DNA of 64,000 bases. Origin: Sympetrum striolatum. Taxonomy: Eukaryota; Arthropoda; Insecta; Odonata; Libellulidae. How positions within the stretch are numbered: position 1 is the first letter of the stretch; each line of letters starts with the position of its first letter. A model generated the notes under the pieces. It did no database searches and was not told the origin of the DNA. It worked only from the letters and a program-made list of their open reading frames with translations. The translations under genes were made by a program, and so were the position numbers. Below, one piece after another: positions 46,101-61,424 of the stretch. Location of the stretch: positions 1,178,001-1,242,000 of the forward strand of contig CANPUZ010000061.1 of the NCBI GenBank assembly GCA_947579665.1, read 5' to 3'.

Positions 46101-46810
46101 ATTAAATTTGGTAAGATCACATTTAAAACTTTAAAATGAGTATAAAAATAAACTAATTTTGCTCAATTTTATGCAAAATATGGCCAAAAACATGAAATTT
46201 CACCAGTATTTTTTTCGAGTTTTCAACGTTTTTTGAGTTAACTGAAGTGAAAAATTGATTATTTCTATAGAATTTGGTTAGATCATATCAGAAACATTAA
46301 AATGAGTAAATCTTGACTAATTTTTCTCAATTGTTAGCAAAAAATGGCAAAAAAACCTGAAATTTTACCGATTTATTTCCTGTTTTCCACGTTTTTTGAA
46401 TTAACTGCTGCTAAAAATTGATATTTCTATAGGAATTGGTTTGATCTTATCAAGAACTTTAAAATGTGTCCGAATTTGACTAATATTGCTCAATTTCTTG
46501 CAAAATATGGCCAAAAACCTGAAATTTCACCAATATTTTTTTCGAGTTTTCGACGTTTGTTGAGTAAACTGCTAATATAAATTGAATATATTACATTGAA
46601 TTTGGTCAGATCATATCTAAAACTTTAAAATGAGTCCAAAATATACTAATTTTGCTCAATGTTATGCAAAATATGGCCAAAAACATGAAAATTTACCGAT
46701 ATATTTCCAGTTTTCGACGTTTTTTGAGTTAACTGCTGCGAAAAATTGAATATTTCTATAGAATTTGGTTAGATCATATCAGAAACTTTAGAATGAATCA
46801 AAACTTGACT
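40150..46810 (+). repeat. Higher-order block, about 3.27-kb period (two copies)
   Basis: Diagnostic variants recur about 3,267 bp apart: gaatgtttct at 40,381 and 43,648, and aatattcctataatac at 40,711 and 43,977. This is about 20 monomers. Further right the offset falls to about 3,105 bp (cccaacctggc near 42,872 and 45,977), because one monomer is missing from the second copy near 45,710. Confidence 0.8.
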
Positions 46811-49800
46811 AAATTTTCTCAATTTTTAGCAAAATATGGCCAAAAAACTAAATTTTTAATTATATTTTTTCGAGTTTTCCATGTTCTTTGAATTAACTGC
46901 TGCTAAAAATTGAATATTTCTATAGCAATTAGATAGATCATATCAAAAACTTTAAAATGAATACAAACATGACTAAATTTTCTCAAATTTTAGCAAAATA
47001 TGGCCAAAAAACTGAAATTTCACTGAAATTTTTTCGAGTTTTCCACGTTCTTTGAATTTCTTTCGTTGAAACTGCTGCAAAAATTAAATATTTCTATAGT
47101 AATTAGTTAGATGATATCAAAAACTTTAAACGAGTCCAAATTTTACTAATTTAGCTCAATTTTTATCAAAATATGGCCAAAAACCTGAATTTTCACCAAA
47201 TTTTTCCGAGTTTTCGAAGCTTTTTGAGTTAACTGCTACGAAAAATTATATATATCTAATTAATTTGAATATATCTCGTCAAAAAAGTAAAATTAATCAA
47301 AACTTTACCTATTTTTCTCAATTTTTAGCAAAATATGGCCAAAAAACTGAAATTTCACAGATTACTTTTTCGAGTTTTTGACGTTTTTTGTGTTAAATGC
47401 TAGGAAAAATAGAATATTTCTTTAGAATATGGTTAGATGATATCAAAAAATTTAAAATGAGTCCAAATTTGACTAATTTTGCTCAATTTCTTGCAAAATA
47501 TGCCCAAAAACATGAAAATTTACCGATATATTTCCAGTTTTCGACATTTTTTGAGTTGACTGCTGCGAAAAATTGAATATTTCTATAGAATTTGGTTAGA
47601 TCATATCAGAAACTTTAGAATGAATCAAAACTTGACTAAATTTTCTCAATTTGTAGCAAAATATGGCCAAAAAAATAAAATTTCAATGATATTTTTTCGA
47701 ATTTTCCTCGTTTTTTGAATTTACTGCTGCTTAAAATTAAATAATTCTATTAAAATTGGTTCGATCTTGCCAAAAACTCTGAAATGAGTCCAAATTTGAC
47801 TAATTTAGCTCAATTTTTATCAAAATATGGAAAATACCTGAATTTTCACCAATTTTTTTCGAGTTTTCGAAGCTTTTTGAGCTAACGGCTTAAAAAAATT
47901 GAATATTTCTATGATATTTAGTTAGGTCTTATCAAAAACGTTAAAATGAATCCAAACTTGACAAAATTTTCTCAATTTTTAGCAAAATATGGCCAAAAAA
48001 CTGAAATTTCACGGATTTTTTTTCGAGTTTGCGAAATTTTTTGAGTTAACTGCTACTAAAAATTGAATATTTCTATAGAATTTGGTTAGATGATATCAAA
48101 AACTTTAAAATGAGTCCAAATTTGACTAATTTCGCTCAATTTCTTGCAAAATATGGCCAAAAAACTGAAATTTCACGGATTTTTTTTCGAGTTTGCGAAA
48201 TTTTTTGAGTTAACTGCTACTAAAAATTGAATATTTCTATAGAATTTGGTTAGATGATATCAAAAAATTTAAAATGAGTCCAAAATTGACTAATTTTGCT
48301 CAATTTCTTGCAAAATATGGCCAAAAAACTGAAATTTCACGGATTTTTTTTCGAGTTTGCGAAATTTTTTGAGTTAACTGCTACTAAAAATTGAATATTT
48401 CTATAGAATTTGGTTAGATGATATCAAAAAATTTAAAATGAGTCCAAATTTGACTAATTTTGCTCAATTTCTTGCAAAATATGCCCAAAAACCTGAAATA
48501 TCACCAATATTTTTTTCGAGTTTTTGACGTTTTTTGAGTAAACTGCTAATATAAATTGAATATGTTATATTGAATTTGGTAAGATCATATCTAAAACTTT
48601 AAAATGAGTCCAAAAAAAACTATTTTTGCTCAATTTTATGCAAAATATGGCCAAAAACATGAAAATTTAACGATATATTTCCAGTTTTCGGCATTTTTTG
48701 AGTTGACTGCTGCGAAAAATTGAATATTTTTATAGAATTTGATTAGATCATATCAGAAACTTTAGAATGAATCAAAACTTGACTAAATTTTCTCAATTTT
48801 TTGCAAAATATGGCGAAAAAACTAAAATTTCAATGATTTTTTTCAATTTACTGCCACGAAAAATTGAGTATTTCTTTTAAATTAAGTTAGATTATATCAA
48901 AAAATTTAAAATGAGCCCCAACCTGGCTAATTTTGCTCAATTCTTAGCAAAATAAGGCAAAAAAAAACTTAAATTTCACCAATATTTTTTTCAAATTTTC
49001 AACGTTTTTTGAGTAAACTGCTACGATAAATTGAATATATTATATTAAATTTGGTAAGATCATATCTAAAACTTTAAAATGAGTATAAAAATAAACTAAT
49101 TTTCCTCAATTTTATGCAAAATATGGCCAAAAATATGAAATTTCACCAGTATTTTTTTCGAGTTTTCAACGTTTTTTGAGTTAACTGAAGCGAAAAATTG
49201 ATTATTTCTATAGAATTTGGTTAGATCATATCAGAAACTTTAGAATGAATCAAAACTTGACTAAATTTTTTCAATTTTTAGCAAAATATGGCCAAAAAAA
49301 TAAAATTTCAATGATATTTTTTCGAATTTTCCTCGTTTTTTGAATTTACTGCTGCTTAAAATTAAATATTTCTATTAAAATTGGTTTGATCTTGCCAAAA
49401 ACTCTGAAATGAGTCCAAATTTTTACTAATTTAGCTCAATTTTTATCAAAATATGGAAAATACCTGAATTTTCACCAATTTTTTTCGAGTTTTCGAAGCT
49501 TTTTGAGTTAACTGCTATGATAAATTGTAAATATCTAATTAATTTAAATATATCTCGTCAAAAAAGTAAAATGAATAAAATTTTACCTGTTTTTCTCAAT
49601 TTTTAGCAATATATGGCCAAAAAACTGAAATTTCACGGATTATTTTTTCGAGTTATCGACGGTTTTTGAGTTAAATGCTACGAAAAATTGAATATCTCAA
49701 TAGAATTTGGTTAGATCTTATCAAAAACTTTAAATGAGTCCAAATTTGACAAATTTTGCTCAATTTCTTGCAAAATATGGCCAAAAACCTGAAATTTCAC

Positions 49801-52800
49801 CAATATTTTTTTCGAGTTTTCGACGTTTTTTGAGAAAACTGCTACGATAAATTGAATATATTATATTGAATTTGGTAAGATCATATCTAAAACTTTAAAA
49901 TGAGTCCAAAATAAACTAATTTTGCTCAATTTTATGCAAAATATGGCCAAAAACATGAAATTTTACCGATATATTTCCAGTTTTCGACGTTTTTTGAGTT
50001 AACGGCTTAAAAAAATTGAATATTTCTATAATACTTTGTTAGAACCTATCAAAAACGTTAAAATGAATCCAAACTTGACTAACTTTTCTCAATTTTTGGC
50101 AAAATATGACCAAAAAACTGAAATTTCACAGATTTTTTTTCGAGTTTGCGTAATTTTTTTAGTTAACTGCTACTAAAAATTGAAAATTTCTATAGAATTT
50201 GGTTAGATGATATCAAAAACTTTAAAATGAGTCCAAAATTGACTAATTTTGCTCAATTTCTTGCAAAATATGGCCAAAAACCTGAAATTTCACCAATATT
50301 TTTTTCGAGTTTTCAACATTTTTTGAGTTTACTTTGGCGAAAAATTGAATATTTCTATAGAATTTGGTTAGATCATATCAGAAACTTTAGAATGAATCAA
50401 AACTTGACTAAATTTTCTCAATTTTTAGCAAAATATGGGCAAAAAACTAAATTTTTAATTATATTTTTTCGAGTTTTCCATGTTTTTTGAATTAACTGCT
50501 CCTAAAAAGTGAATATTTCTATAGCAATTAGATAGATCATATCAAAAACTTTAAAATGAATACAAACATGACTAAATTTTCTCAAATTTTAGCAAAATAT
50601 GGCCAAAAAACTGAAATTTCACTGAAATTTTTTCGAGTTTTCCACGTTCTTTGAATTTCTATCGTTGAAACTGCTGCAAAAAATTAAATATTTCTATAGC
50701 AATTAGTTAGATCATATCAAAAACTTTAAACGAGTCCAGATTTGACTAATTTAGCTCAATTTTTATCAAAATATGGCCAAAAACCTGAATTTTCACCAAA
50801 TTTTTTCGAGTTTTTGAAGCTTTTTGAGTTAACTGCTACGAAAAATTATATATATCTAATTAATTTGAATATATCTCGTCAAAAAAGTAAAATGAATCAA
50901 AACTTTACCTTTTTTTCTCAATTTTTAGCAAAATATGGCCAAAAAACTGAAATTTCACAGATTATTTTTTCGAGTTTTTGACGTTTTTTGAGTTAAATGC
51001 TACGAAAAATTGAATATTTCTTTAGAATTTGGTTAAATGATATCAAAAAATTTAAAATGAGTCCAAATTTGACTAATTTTGCTCCATTTCTTGCAAAATA
51101 TGGCCAATAACCTGAAATATCACCAATATTTTTTTCGAGTTTTTGACGTTTTTTGAGTAAACTGCTAATATAAATTGAATATGTTATATTGAATTTGGAA
51201 AGATCATATCTAAAACTTTAAAATGAGTCCAAAATAAACTATTTTTGCTCAATTTTATGCAAAATATGGCCAAAAACATGAAAATTTACCGATATATTTC
51301 CAGTTTTCGACATTTTTTGAAATGACTGCTGCGAAAAATTGAATATTTCTATAGAATTTGGTTAGATCATATCAGAAACTTTAGAATGAATCAAAACTTG
51401 ACTAAATTTTCTCAATTTTTAGCAAAATATGGCCAAAAAACTAAAATTTCAATGATTTTTTTTCGATTTACTGCCACGAAAAATTGAGTATTTCTTTTAA
51501 ATTAAGTTAGATTATATCAAAAAATTTAAAATGAGTCCCAACCTGACTAATTTTGCTCAATTCTTAGCAAATTAAGGCCAAAAAACTTAAATTTCACCAA
51601 TATTTTTTTCAAATTTTCAAAGTTTTTTGAGTAAACTGCTACGATAAATTGAATATATTATATTAAATTTGGTAAGATCATATCTAAAACTTTAAAAAGA
51701 GTATAAAAATAAACTAATTTTGCTCAATTTTATGCAAAATATGGCCAAAAACATGAAATTTCACCAGTATTTTTTTCGAGTTTTCAACGTTTTTTGAGTT
51801 AACTGCTGCGAAAAATTGATTATTTCTATAGAATTTGGTTAGATCATATCAAAAACTTTAAAATGAGTCAATCTTGACTAATTTTTCTCAATTTTTAGCA
51901 AAATATGGCCAAAAAACTAAATTTTTAATTATATTTTTTCGAGTTTTCCATGTTTTTTGAATTAACTGCTGCGAAAAATTGAATATTTCTATAAAATTTA
52001 GTTCGATCATATCAAAAACTTTAAAATGAATACAAACTTGACTAAATTTTCCCAAATTTTAGCAAAATATGGCCAAAAAACTCAAATTTCACTGATATTT
52101 TTTCGAGTTTTCCACGTTCTTTGAATTAACTGCTGCTAAAAATTAAATATTTCTATAGCAATTAGTTAGATCATATCAAAAACTTTAAACGAGTCCAAAT
52201 TTGACTAATTTAGCTCAATTTTTATTAAAATATGACCAAAAACCTGAATTTTCACCAAATTTTTTCGAGTTTTCGAAGTTTTTTGAGTTAACTGCTACGA
52301 AAAATTATATATATGTAATTAATTTGAATATATCTCGTCAAAAAAGTAAAATGAATCAAAACTTTACCTTTTTTTCTCAATTTTTAGCAAAATATGGCCA
52401 AAAAACTGAAATTTCACCAATATTTTTTTCGAGTTTTCGACGTTTTTTGAGTAAACTGCTACGATAAATTGAATATATTATATTGAATTTGGTAAGATCA
52501 TATCTAAAACTTTAAAATGAGTCCAAAATAAACTAATTTTGCTCAATTTTATGCTAAATATGGCCAAAAACATGAAATTTTACCGATATATTTCCAGTTT
52601 TCGACGTTTTTTGAGTTAACGGCTTAGAAAAATTGAATATTTCTATAATACTTTGTTACGACCTATCAAGAACGTAAAAATGAATCAAAACTTGACTAAA
52701 TTTTCTCAATTTTTGGCAAAATATGGACAAAAAACTGAAATTTCACGGATTTTTTTTCGAGTTTGCGAAATTTTTTGAGTTAACTGCTACTAAAAATTGA

Positions 52801-53617
52801 ATATTTCTATAGAATTTGGTTAGATGATATCAAAAACTTTAAAATGAGTCCAAAATTGAGTAATTTTGCTCAATTTCTTGCAAAATATGGCCAAAAACCT
52901 GAAATTTCACCAATATTTTTTTCGAGTTTTCAACGTTTTTTGAGTTAACTGTTGCGAAAAATTGAATATTTCTATAGAATTTGGTTAGATCATATCAGAA
53001 ACCTTAGATTGAATCAAAACTTGACTAATTTTTCTCAATTTATAGCAAAATATGGCCAAAAAACTAAATTTTTAATTATATTTTTTCGAGTTTTCCATGT
53101 TTTTTGAATTAACTGCTGCGAAAAATTGAATATTTCTATAAAATTTAGTTAGATCATATCAAAAACTTTAAAATGAATACAAACATGACTAAATTTTCTC
53201 AAATTTTAGCAAAATATGGCCAAAAAACTGAAATTTCACTGATATTTTTTCGAGTTTTCCACGTTCTTTGAATTAACTGCTGCTAAAAATTAAATATTTT
53301 TATAGCAATTAGTTAGATAATATCAAAAACTTTAAACGAGTCATAATTTGACTAATTTAGCTCAATTTTTATCAAAATATGGCCAAAAACCTGAATTTTC
53401 ACCAAATTTTTTCGAGTTTTCGAAGCTTTTTGAGTTAACTGCTATGATGAATTGTAAATATCTAATTAATTTTGATATATCTCGTCAAAAAAGTAAAATG
53501 AATATAATTTTACCTGTTTCTCTCAATTTTTAGCAATATATGGCCAAAAAACTGAAATTTCACGGATTATTTTTTCGAGTTTTCGACGGTTTTTGAGTTA
53601 AATGCTACGAAAAATTG

Positions 53618-56600
53618 AATATCTCAATAGAATTTGGTTAGATCTTATCAAAAACTTTAAATGAGTCCAAATTTGACAAATTTTGCTCAATTTCTTGCAA
53701 AATATGGCCAAAAACCTGAAATTTCACCAATATTTTTTTCGAGTTTTCAACTTTTTTTGAGTTAACTGTTGCGAAAAATTGAATATTTCTATAGAATTTG
53801 GTTAGATCATATCAGAATCTTTAAAATGAATCAAAACTTGACTAATTTTTCTCAATTTTTAGCAAAATATGGCCAAAAAACTAAAATTTCAATTATATTT
53901 TTTCGAATTTTCCATGTTTTTTGAATTAACTGCTGCTTAAATTTGAATATTTCTATAAGAATTGGTTAGATCTTATCAAAAACTTTAAGATGAGTCCAAA
54001 GTTGACTAATTTAGCTCAATTTTTATCAAAATAAGGCCAAAAACCTGAATTTTCACCAATTTTTTTTAAGTTTTCGAAGCTTTTTGAGTTAACAGCTACG
54101 AAAAATTATATATCTAATTAATTTGAATATATCTCGTCAAAAAAGTAAAATGAATCAAAACTTTACCTTTTTTTCTCAATTTTAAGCAAAATATGGCCAA
54201 AAAACTGAAATTTCACAGATTATTTTTTCGAATTTTTGACGTTTTTTGAGTTAAATGCTACGAAAATTTGAATATTTCTATAGGATTTGGTTAGATGATA
54301 TCAAAAACTTTAAAATGAGTCCAAATTTGACTAATTTTGCTCAATTTCTTGCAAAAAATGGCCAAAAACCTGAAATTTCACAAAAATTTTTTTCGAGTTT
54401 TTGACGTTTTTTGAGTAAACTGCTACAATAAATTGAATATATTATATTTAATTTGGTAAGATCAAATCTTAAACTTTAAAATGAGTTCAAAATAAACTAA
54501 TTTTGCTCAATTTTATGCAAAATATGGCCAAAAACATGAAATTTTACCGATATATTTCAAGTTTTCGATGTTTTTTGAGCTAATGGCTTACAAAAATTGA
54601 ATATTTCTATAATATTTAGTTAGGTCTTATCAAAAACGTTAAAATGAATCCAAACTTGACTAAATTTTCTCAATTTTTAGCAAAATATGGCCAAAAAACT
54701 GAAATTTCACAGATTATTTTTTCGAGTTTTTGACGTTTTTTGAGTTAAATGCTACGAAAAATTGAATATTTCTTTAGAATTTGGTTAGATGATATCAAAA
54801 AATTTAAAATGAGTCCAAATTTGACAAATTTTGCTCAATTTCTTGCAAAATATGGCCAAAAACCTGAAATTTCACCAATATTTTTTTCGAGTTTTTGACC
54901 TTTTTTGAGTAAACTGCTAATATAAAATGAATATGTTATATTGAATTTGGTAAGATCATATCAGAATCTTTAGAATGAATCAAAACTTAACTAAATTTTC
55001 TCAATTTTTAGCAAAATATGGCCAAAAAACTAAAATTTCAATGATTTTTTTTCGATATACTGCCACGAAAAATTGAGTATTTCTTTTAAATTAAGTTAGA
55101 TTATATCAAAAAATTTAAAATGAGTCCCAACCTGGCTAATTTTGCTCAATTCTTAGCAAAATAAGGCCAAAAAACTTAAATTTCACCAATATTTTTTTCG
55201 AATTTTCAACGTTTTTTGAGTAAACTGCTACGATAAATTGAATGTATTATATTAAATTTGGTAAGATCATATCAAAAACTTTAAAATGAGTCCAAATTTG
55301 ACTAATTTCGCTCAATTTCTTGCAAAGTATGGCCAAAAACCTGAAATTTCACCAATATTTTTTTCGAGTTTTCGACGTTTTTTGAGTAAACTGCTACGAT
55401 AAATTGAATATATTATATTGAATTTGGTAAGATCATATCAAAAACTTTAAAATGAGTCCAAAATAAACTAATTTTGCTCAATTTTATGCAAAATATGGCC
55501 AAAAACATGAAATTTTACCGATATATTTCCAGTTTTCGACGTTTTTTGAGTTAACGGCTTAAAAAAATTGAATATTTCTATAATACTTTGTTAGGACCTA
55601 TCAAAAACGTTAAAATGAATCCAAACTTGACTAAATTTTCTCAATTTTTGGCGAAATATGGCCAAAAAACTGAAATTTCACGGATTTTTTTCGAGTTTGC
55701 GAAATTTTTTGAGTTAACTGCAACTAAAAATTGAATATTTCTATAGAATTTGGTTAGATGATATCAAAAACTTTAAAATGAGTCCAAAATTGACTAATTT
55801 TGCTCAATTTCTACAAAATATGGCCAAAAACCTGAAATTTCACCAATATTTTTTTCGAGTTTTCAACGTTTTTTGAGTTAACTGTTGCGAAAAATTGAAT
55901 ATTTCTATAGAATTTGGTTAGATCATATCAGAAACCTTAGATTGAATCAAAACTTGACTAATTTTGCTCAATTTCTTGCAAAATATGGCCAAAAACCTGA
56001 AATTTCACCAATATTTTTTTCGAGTTTTTGACCTTTTTTGAGTAAACTGCTAATATAAAATGAATATGTTATATTGAATTTGGTAAGATCATATCAGAAT
56101 CTTTAGAATGAATCAAAACTTAACTAAATTTTCTCAATTTTTAGCAAAATATGGCCAAAAAACTAAAATTTCAATGATTTTTTTTCGATATACTGCCACG
56201 AAAAATTGAGTATTTCTTTTAAATTAAGTTAGATTATATCAAAAAATTTAAAATGAGTCCCAACCTGGCTAATTTTGCTCAATTCTTAGCAAAATAAGGC
56301 CAAAAAACTTAAATTTCACCAATATTTTTTTCGAATTTTCAACGTTTTTTGAGTAAACTGCTACGATAAATTGAATATATTATATTAAATTTGGTAAGAT
56401 CATATCTAAAACTTTAAAATGAGTATAAAAATAAACTAATTTTGCTCAATTTTATGCAAAATATGGCCAAAAACATGAAATTTCACCAGTATTTTTTTCG
56501 AGTTTTCAACGTTTTTTGAGTTAACTGAAGCGAAAAATTGATTATTTCTATAGAATTTGGTTAGATCATATCAGAAACTTTAAAATGAGTCAATCTTGAC

Positions 56601-57520
56601 TAATTTTTCTCAATTGTTAGCAAAATATGGCAAAAAAACCTGTGATTTTACCGATTTATTTCCTGTTTTCCACGTTTTTTGAATTAACTGCTGCTAAAAA
56701 TTGATATTTCGATAGGAATTGGTTAGATCTTATCAAGAACTTTAAAATGTGTCCGAATTTGACTAATATTGCTCAATTTCTTGCAAAATATGGCCAAAAA
56801 CCTGAAATTTCACCAATATTTTTTTCGAGTTTTCGACGTTTGTTGAGTAAACTGCTAATATAAATTGAATATATTATATTGAATTTGGTCAGATCATATC
56901 TAAAACTTTAAAATGAGTCCAAAATAAACTAATTTTGCTCAATGTTATGCAAAATATGGCCAAAAACATGAAAATTTACCGATATATTTCCAGTTTTCGA
57001 CGTTTTTTGAGTTGACTGCTGCGAAAAATTGAATATTTCTATAGAATTTGGTTAGATCATATCAGAAACTTTAGAATGAATCAAAACTTGACTTAATTTT
57101 CTCAATTTTTAGCAAAATATGGCCAAAAAAATAAAATTTCAATGATATTTTTTCGAATTTTCCTCGTTTTTTGAATTTACTGCTGCTTAAAATTAAATAT
57201 TTCTATTAAAATTGGTTCGATCTTGCCAAAAACTCTGAAATGAGTCCAAATTTGACTAATTTAGCTCAATTTTTATCAAAATATGGAAAAAACCTGTATT
57301 TTCACCAATTTTTTTCGAGTTTTCGAAGCTTTTTGAGTTAACTGCTATGATGAATTGTAAATATCTAATTAATTTTGATATATCTCGTCAAAAAAGTAAA
57401 ATGAATATAATTTTACCTGTTTTTCTCAATTTTTAGCAATATATGGCCAAAAAACTGAAATTTCACGGATTATTTTTTCGAGTTTTCGACGGTTTTTGAG
57501 TTAAATGCTACGAAAAATTG
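53618..57520 (+). repeat. Higher-order repeat copy 1, about 3.90 kb
   Basis: Register marked by aatatctcaatagaatttgg at 53,618, 57,521 and 61,425 (steps of 3,903 and 3,904). The copy holds about 24 monomers and an internal duplication: the shortened monomer plus cccaacctggc occurs at 55,126 and again at 56,259, seven monomers apart. Confidence 0.85.
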
Positions 57521-60500
57521 AATATCTCAATAGAATTTGGTTAGATCTTATCAAAAACTTTAAATGAGTCCAAATTTGACAATTTTTGCTCAATTTCTTG
57601 CAAAATATGGCCAAAAACCTGAAATTTCACCAATATTTTTTTCGAGTTTTCAACTTTTTTTGAGTTAACTGTTGCGAAAAATTGAATATTTCTATAGAAT
57701 TTGGTTAGATCATATCAGAATCTTTAAAATGAATCAAAACTTGACTAATTTTTCTCAATTTTTAGCAAAATATGGCCAAAAAACTAAAATTTCAATTATA
57801 TTTTTTCGAGTTTTCCATGTTTTTTGAATTAACTGCTGCTTAAATTTGAATATTTCTATAAGAATTGGTTAGATCTTATCAAAAACTTTAAGATGAGTCC
57901 AAAGTTGACTAATTTAGCTCAATTTTTATCAAAATAAGGCCAAAAACCTGAATTTTCACCAATTTTTTTAAAGTTTTCGAAGCTTTTTGAGTTAACAGCT
58001 ACGAAAAATTATATATCTAATTAATTTGAATATATCTCGTCAAAAAAGTAAAATGAATCAAAACTTTACCTTTTTTTCTCAATTTTAAGCAAAATATGGC
58101 CAAAAAACTGAAATTTCACAGATTATTTTTTCGAATTTTTGACGTTTTTTGAGTTAAATGCTACGAAAATTTGAATATTTCTATAGGATTTGGTTAGATG
58201 ATATCAAAAACTTTAAAATGAGTCCAAATTTGACTAATTTTGCTCAATTTCTTGCAAAAAATGGCCAAAAACCTGAAATTTCACAAAAATTTTTTTCGAG
58301 TTTTTGACGTTTTTTGAGTAAACTGCTACAATAAATTGAATATATTATATTTAATTTGGTAAGATCAAATCTTAAACTTTAAAATGAGTTCAAAATAAAC
58401 TAATTTTGCTCAATTTTATGCAAAATATGGCCAAAAACATGAAATTTTACCGATATATTTCAAGTTTTCGATGTTTTTTGAGCTAATGGCTTAAAAAAAT
58501 TGAATATTTCTATAATATTTAGTTAGGTCTTATCAAAAACGTTAAAATGAATCCAAACTTGACTAAATTTTCTCAATTTTTAGCAAAATATGGCCAAAAA
58601 ACTGAAATTTCACAGATTATTTTTTCGAGTTTTTGACGTTTTTTGAGTTAAATGCTATGAAAAATTGAATATTTCTTTAGAATTTGGTTAGATGATATCA
58701 AAAAATTTAAAATGAGTCCAAATTTGACAAATTTTGCTCAATTTCTTGCAAAATATGGCCAAAAACCTGAAATTTCACCAATATTTTTTTCGAGTTTTTG
58801 ACCTTTTTTGAGTAAACTGCTAATATAAAATGAATATGTTATATTGAATTTGGTAAGATCATATCAGAATCTTTAGAATGAATCAAACCTTTACTAAATT
58901 TTCTCAATTTTTAGCAAAATATGGCCAAAAAACTAAAATTTCAATGATTTTTTTTCGATATACTGCCACGAAAAATTGAGTATTTCTTTTAAATTAAGTT
59001 AGATTATATCAAAAAATTTAAAATGAGTCCCAAGCTGGCTAATTTTGCTCAATTCTTAGCAAAATAAGGCCAAAAAACTTAAATTTCACCAATATTTTTT
59101 TCGAATTTTCAACGTTTTTTGAGTAAACTGCTACGATAAATTGAATGTATTATATTAAATTTGGTAAGATCATATCAAAAACTTTAAAATGAGTCCATAT
59201 TTGACTAATTTCGCTCAATTTCTTGCAAAGTATGGCCAAAAACCTGAAATTTCACCAATATTTTTTTCAAGTTTTCGACGTTTTTTGAGTAAACTGCTAC
59301 GATAAATTGAATATATTATATTGAATTTGGTAAGATCATATCAAAAACTTTAAAATGAGTCCAAAATAAACTAATTTTGCTCAATTTTATGCAAAATATG
59401 GCCAAAAACATGAAATTTTACCGATATATTTCCAGTTTTCGACGTTTTTTGAGTTAACGGCTTAAAAAAATTGAATATTTCTATAATACTTTATTAGGAC
59501 CTATCAAAAACGTTAAAATGAATCCAAACTTGACTAAATTTTCTCAATTTTTGGCAAAATATGGCCAAAAAACTGAAATTTCACGGATTTTTTTCGAGTT
59601 TGCGAAATTTTTTGAGTTAACTGCAACTTAAAATTGAATATTTCTATAGAATTTGGTTAGATGATATCAAAAACTTTAAAATGAGTCCAAAATTGACTAA
59701 TTTTGCTCAATTTCTACAAAATATGACCAAAAACCTGAAATTTCACCAATATTTTTTTCGAGTTTTCAACGTTTTTTGAGTTAACTGTTGCGAAAAATTG
59801 AATATTTCTATAGAATTTGGTTAGATCATATCAGAAACCTTAGATTGAATCAAAACTTGACTAATTTTGCTCAATTTCTTGCAAAATATGGCCAAAAACC
59901 TGAAATTTCACCAATATTTTTTTCGAGTTTTTGACCTTTTTTGAGTAAACTGCTAATATAAAATGAATATGTTATATTGAATTTGGTAAGATCATATCAG
60001 AATCTTTAGAATGAATCAAAACTTAACTAAATTTTCTCAATTTTTAGCAAAATATGGCCAAAAAACTAAAATTTCAATGATTTTTTTTCGATATACTGCC
60101 ACGAAAAATTGAGTATTTCTTTTAAATTAAGTTAGATTATATCAAAAAATTTAAAATGAGTCCCAACCTGGCTAATTTTGCTCAATTCTTAGCAAAATAA
60201 GGCCAAAAAACTGAAATTTCACCAATATTTTTTTCGAATTTTCAACGTTTTTTGAGTAAACTGCTACGATAAATTGAATATATTATATTAAATTTGGTAA
60301 GATCATATCTAAAACTTTAAAATGAGTATAAAAATAAACTAATTTTGCTCAATTTTATGCAAAATATGGCCAAAAACATGAAATTTCACCAGTATTTTTT
60401 TCGAGTTTTCAACGTTTTTTGAGTTAACTGAAGCGAAAAATTGATTATTTCTATAGAATTTGGTTAGATCATATCAGAAACTTTAAAATGAGTCAATCTT

Positions 60501-61424
60501 GACTAATTTTTCTCAATTGTTAGCAAAATATGGCAAAAAAACCTGAGATTTTACCGATTTATTTCCTGTTTTCCACGTTTTTTGAATTAACTGCTGCTAA
60601 ATATTGATATTTCGATAGGAATTGGTTAGATCTTATCAAGAACTTTAAAATGTGTCCGAATTTGACTAATATTGCTCAATTTCTTGCAAAATATGGCCAA
60701 AAACCTGAAATTTCAACAATATTTTTTTCGAGTTTTCGACGTTTGTTGAGTAAACTGCTAATATAAATTGAATATATTATATTGAATTTGGTCAGATCAT
60801 ATCTAAAACTTTAAAATGAGTCCAAAATAAACTAATTTTGCTCAATGTTATGCATAATATGGCCAAAAACATGAAAATTTACCGATATATTTCCAGTTTT
60901 CGACGTTTTTTGAGTTAACTGCTGCGAAAAATTGAATATTTCTATAGAATTTGGTTAGATCATATCAGAAACTTTAGAATGAATCAAAACTTTACTAAAT
61001 TTTCTCAATTTTTAGCAAAATATGGCCAAAAAAATAAAATTTCAATGATATTTTTTCGAATTTTCCTCGTTTTTTGAATTTACTGCTGCTTAAAATTAAA
61101 TATTTCTATTAAAATTGGTTCGATCTTGCCAAAAACTCTGAAATGAGTCCAAATTTGACTAATTTAGCTCAATTTTTATCAAAATATGGAAAAAACCTGT
61201 ATTTTCACCAATTTTTTTCGAGTTTTCGAAGCTTTTTGAGTTAACTGCTATGATGAATTGTAAATATCTAATTAATTTTGATATATCTCGTCAAAAAAGT
61301 AAAATGAATCAAAACTTTACCTTTTTTTCTCAATTTTAAGCAAAATATGGCCAAAAAACTGAAATTTCACGGATTATTTTTTCGAGTTTTCGACGGTTTT
61401 TGAGTTAAATGCTACGAAAAATTG
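57521..61424 (+). repeat. Higher-order repeat copy 2, about 3.90 kb
   Basis: Nearly identical to copy 1 at every position compared, including private changes such as gcaaaaaatggcc at 54,351 and 58,254. It differs by a few substitutions (for example cccaagctggc at 59,030 versus cccaacctggc). Confidence 0.85.
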
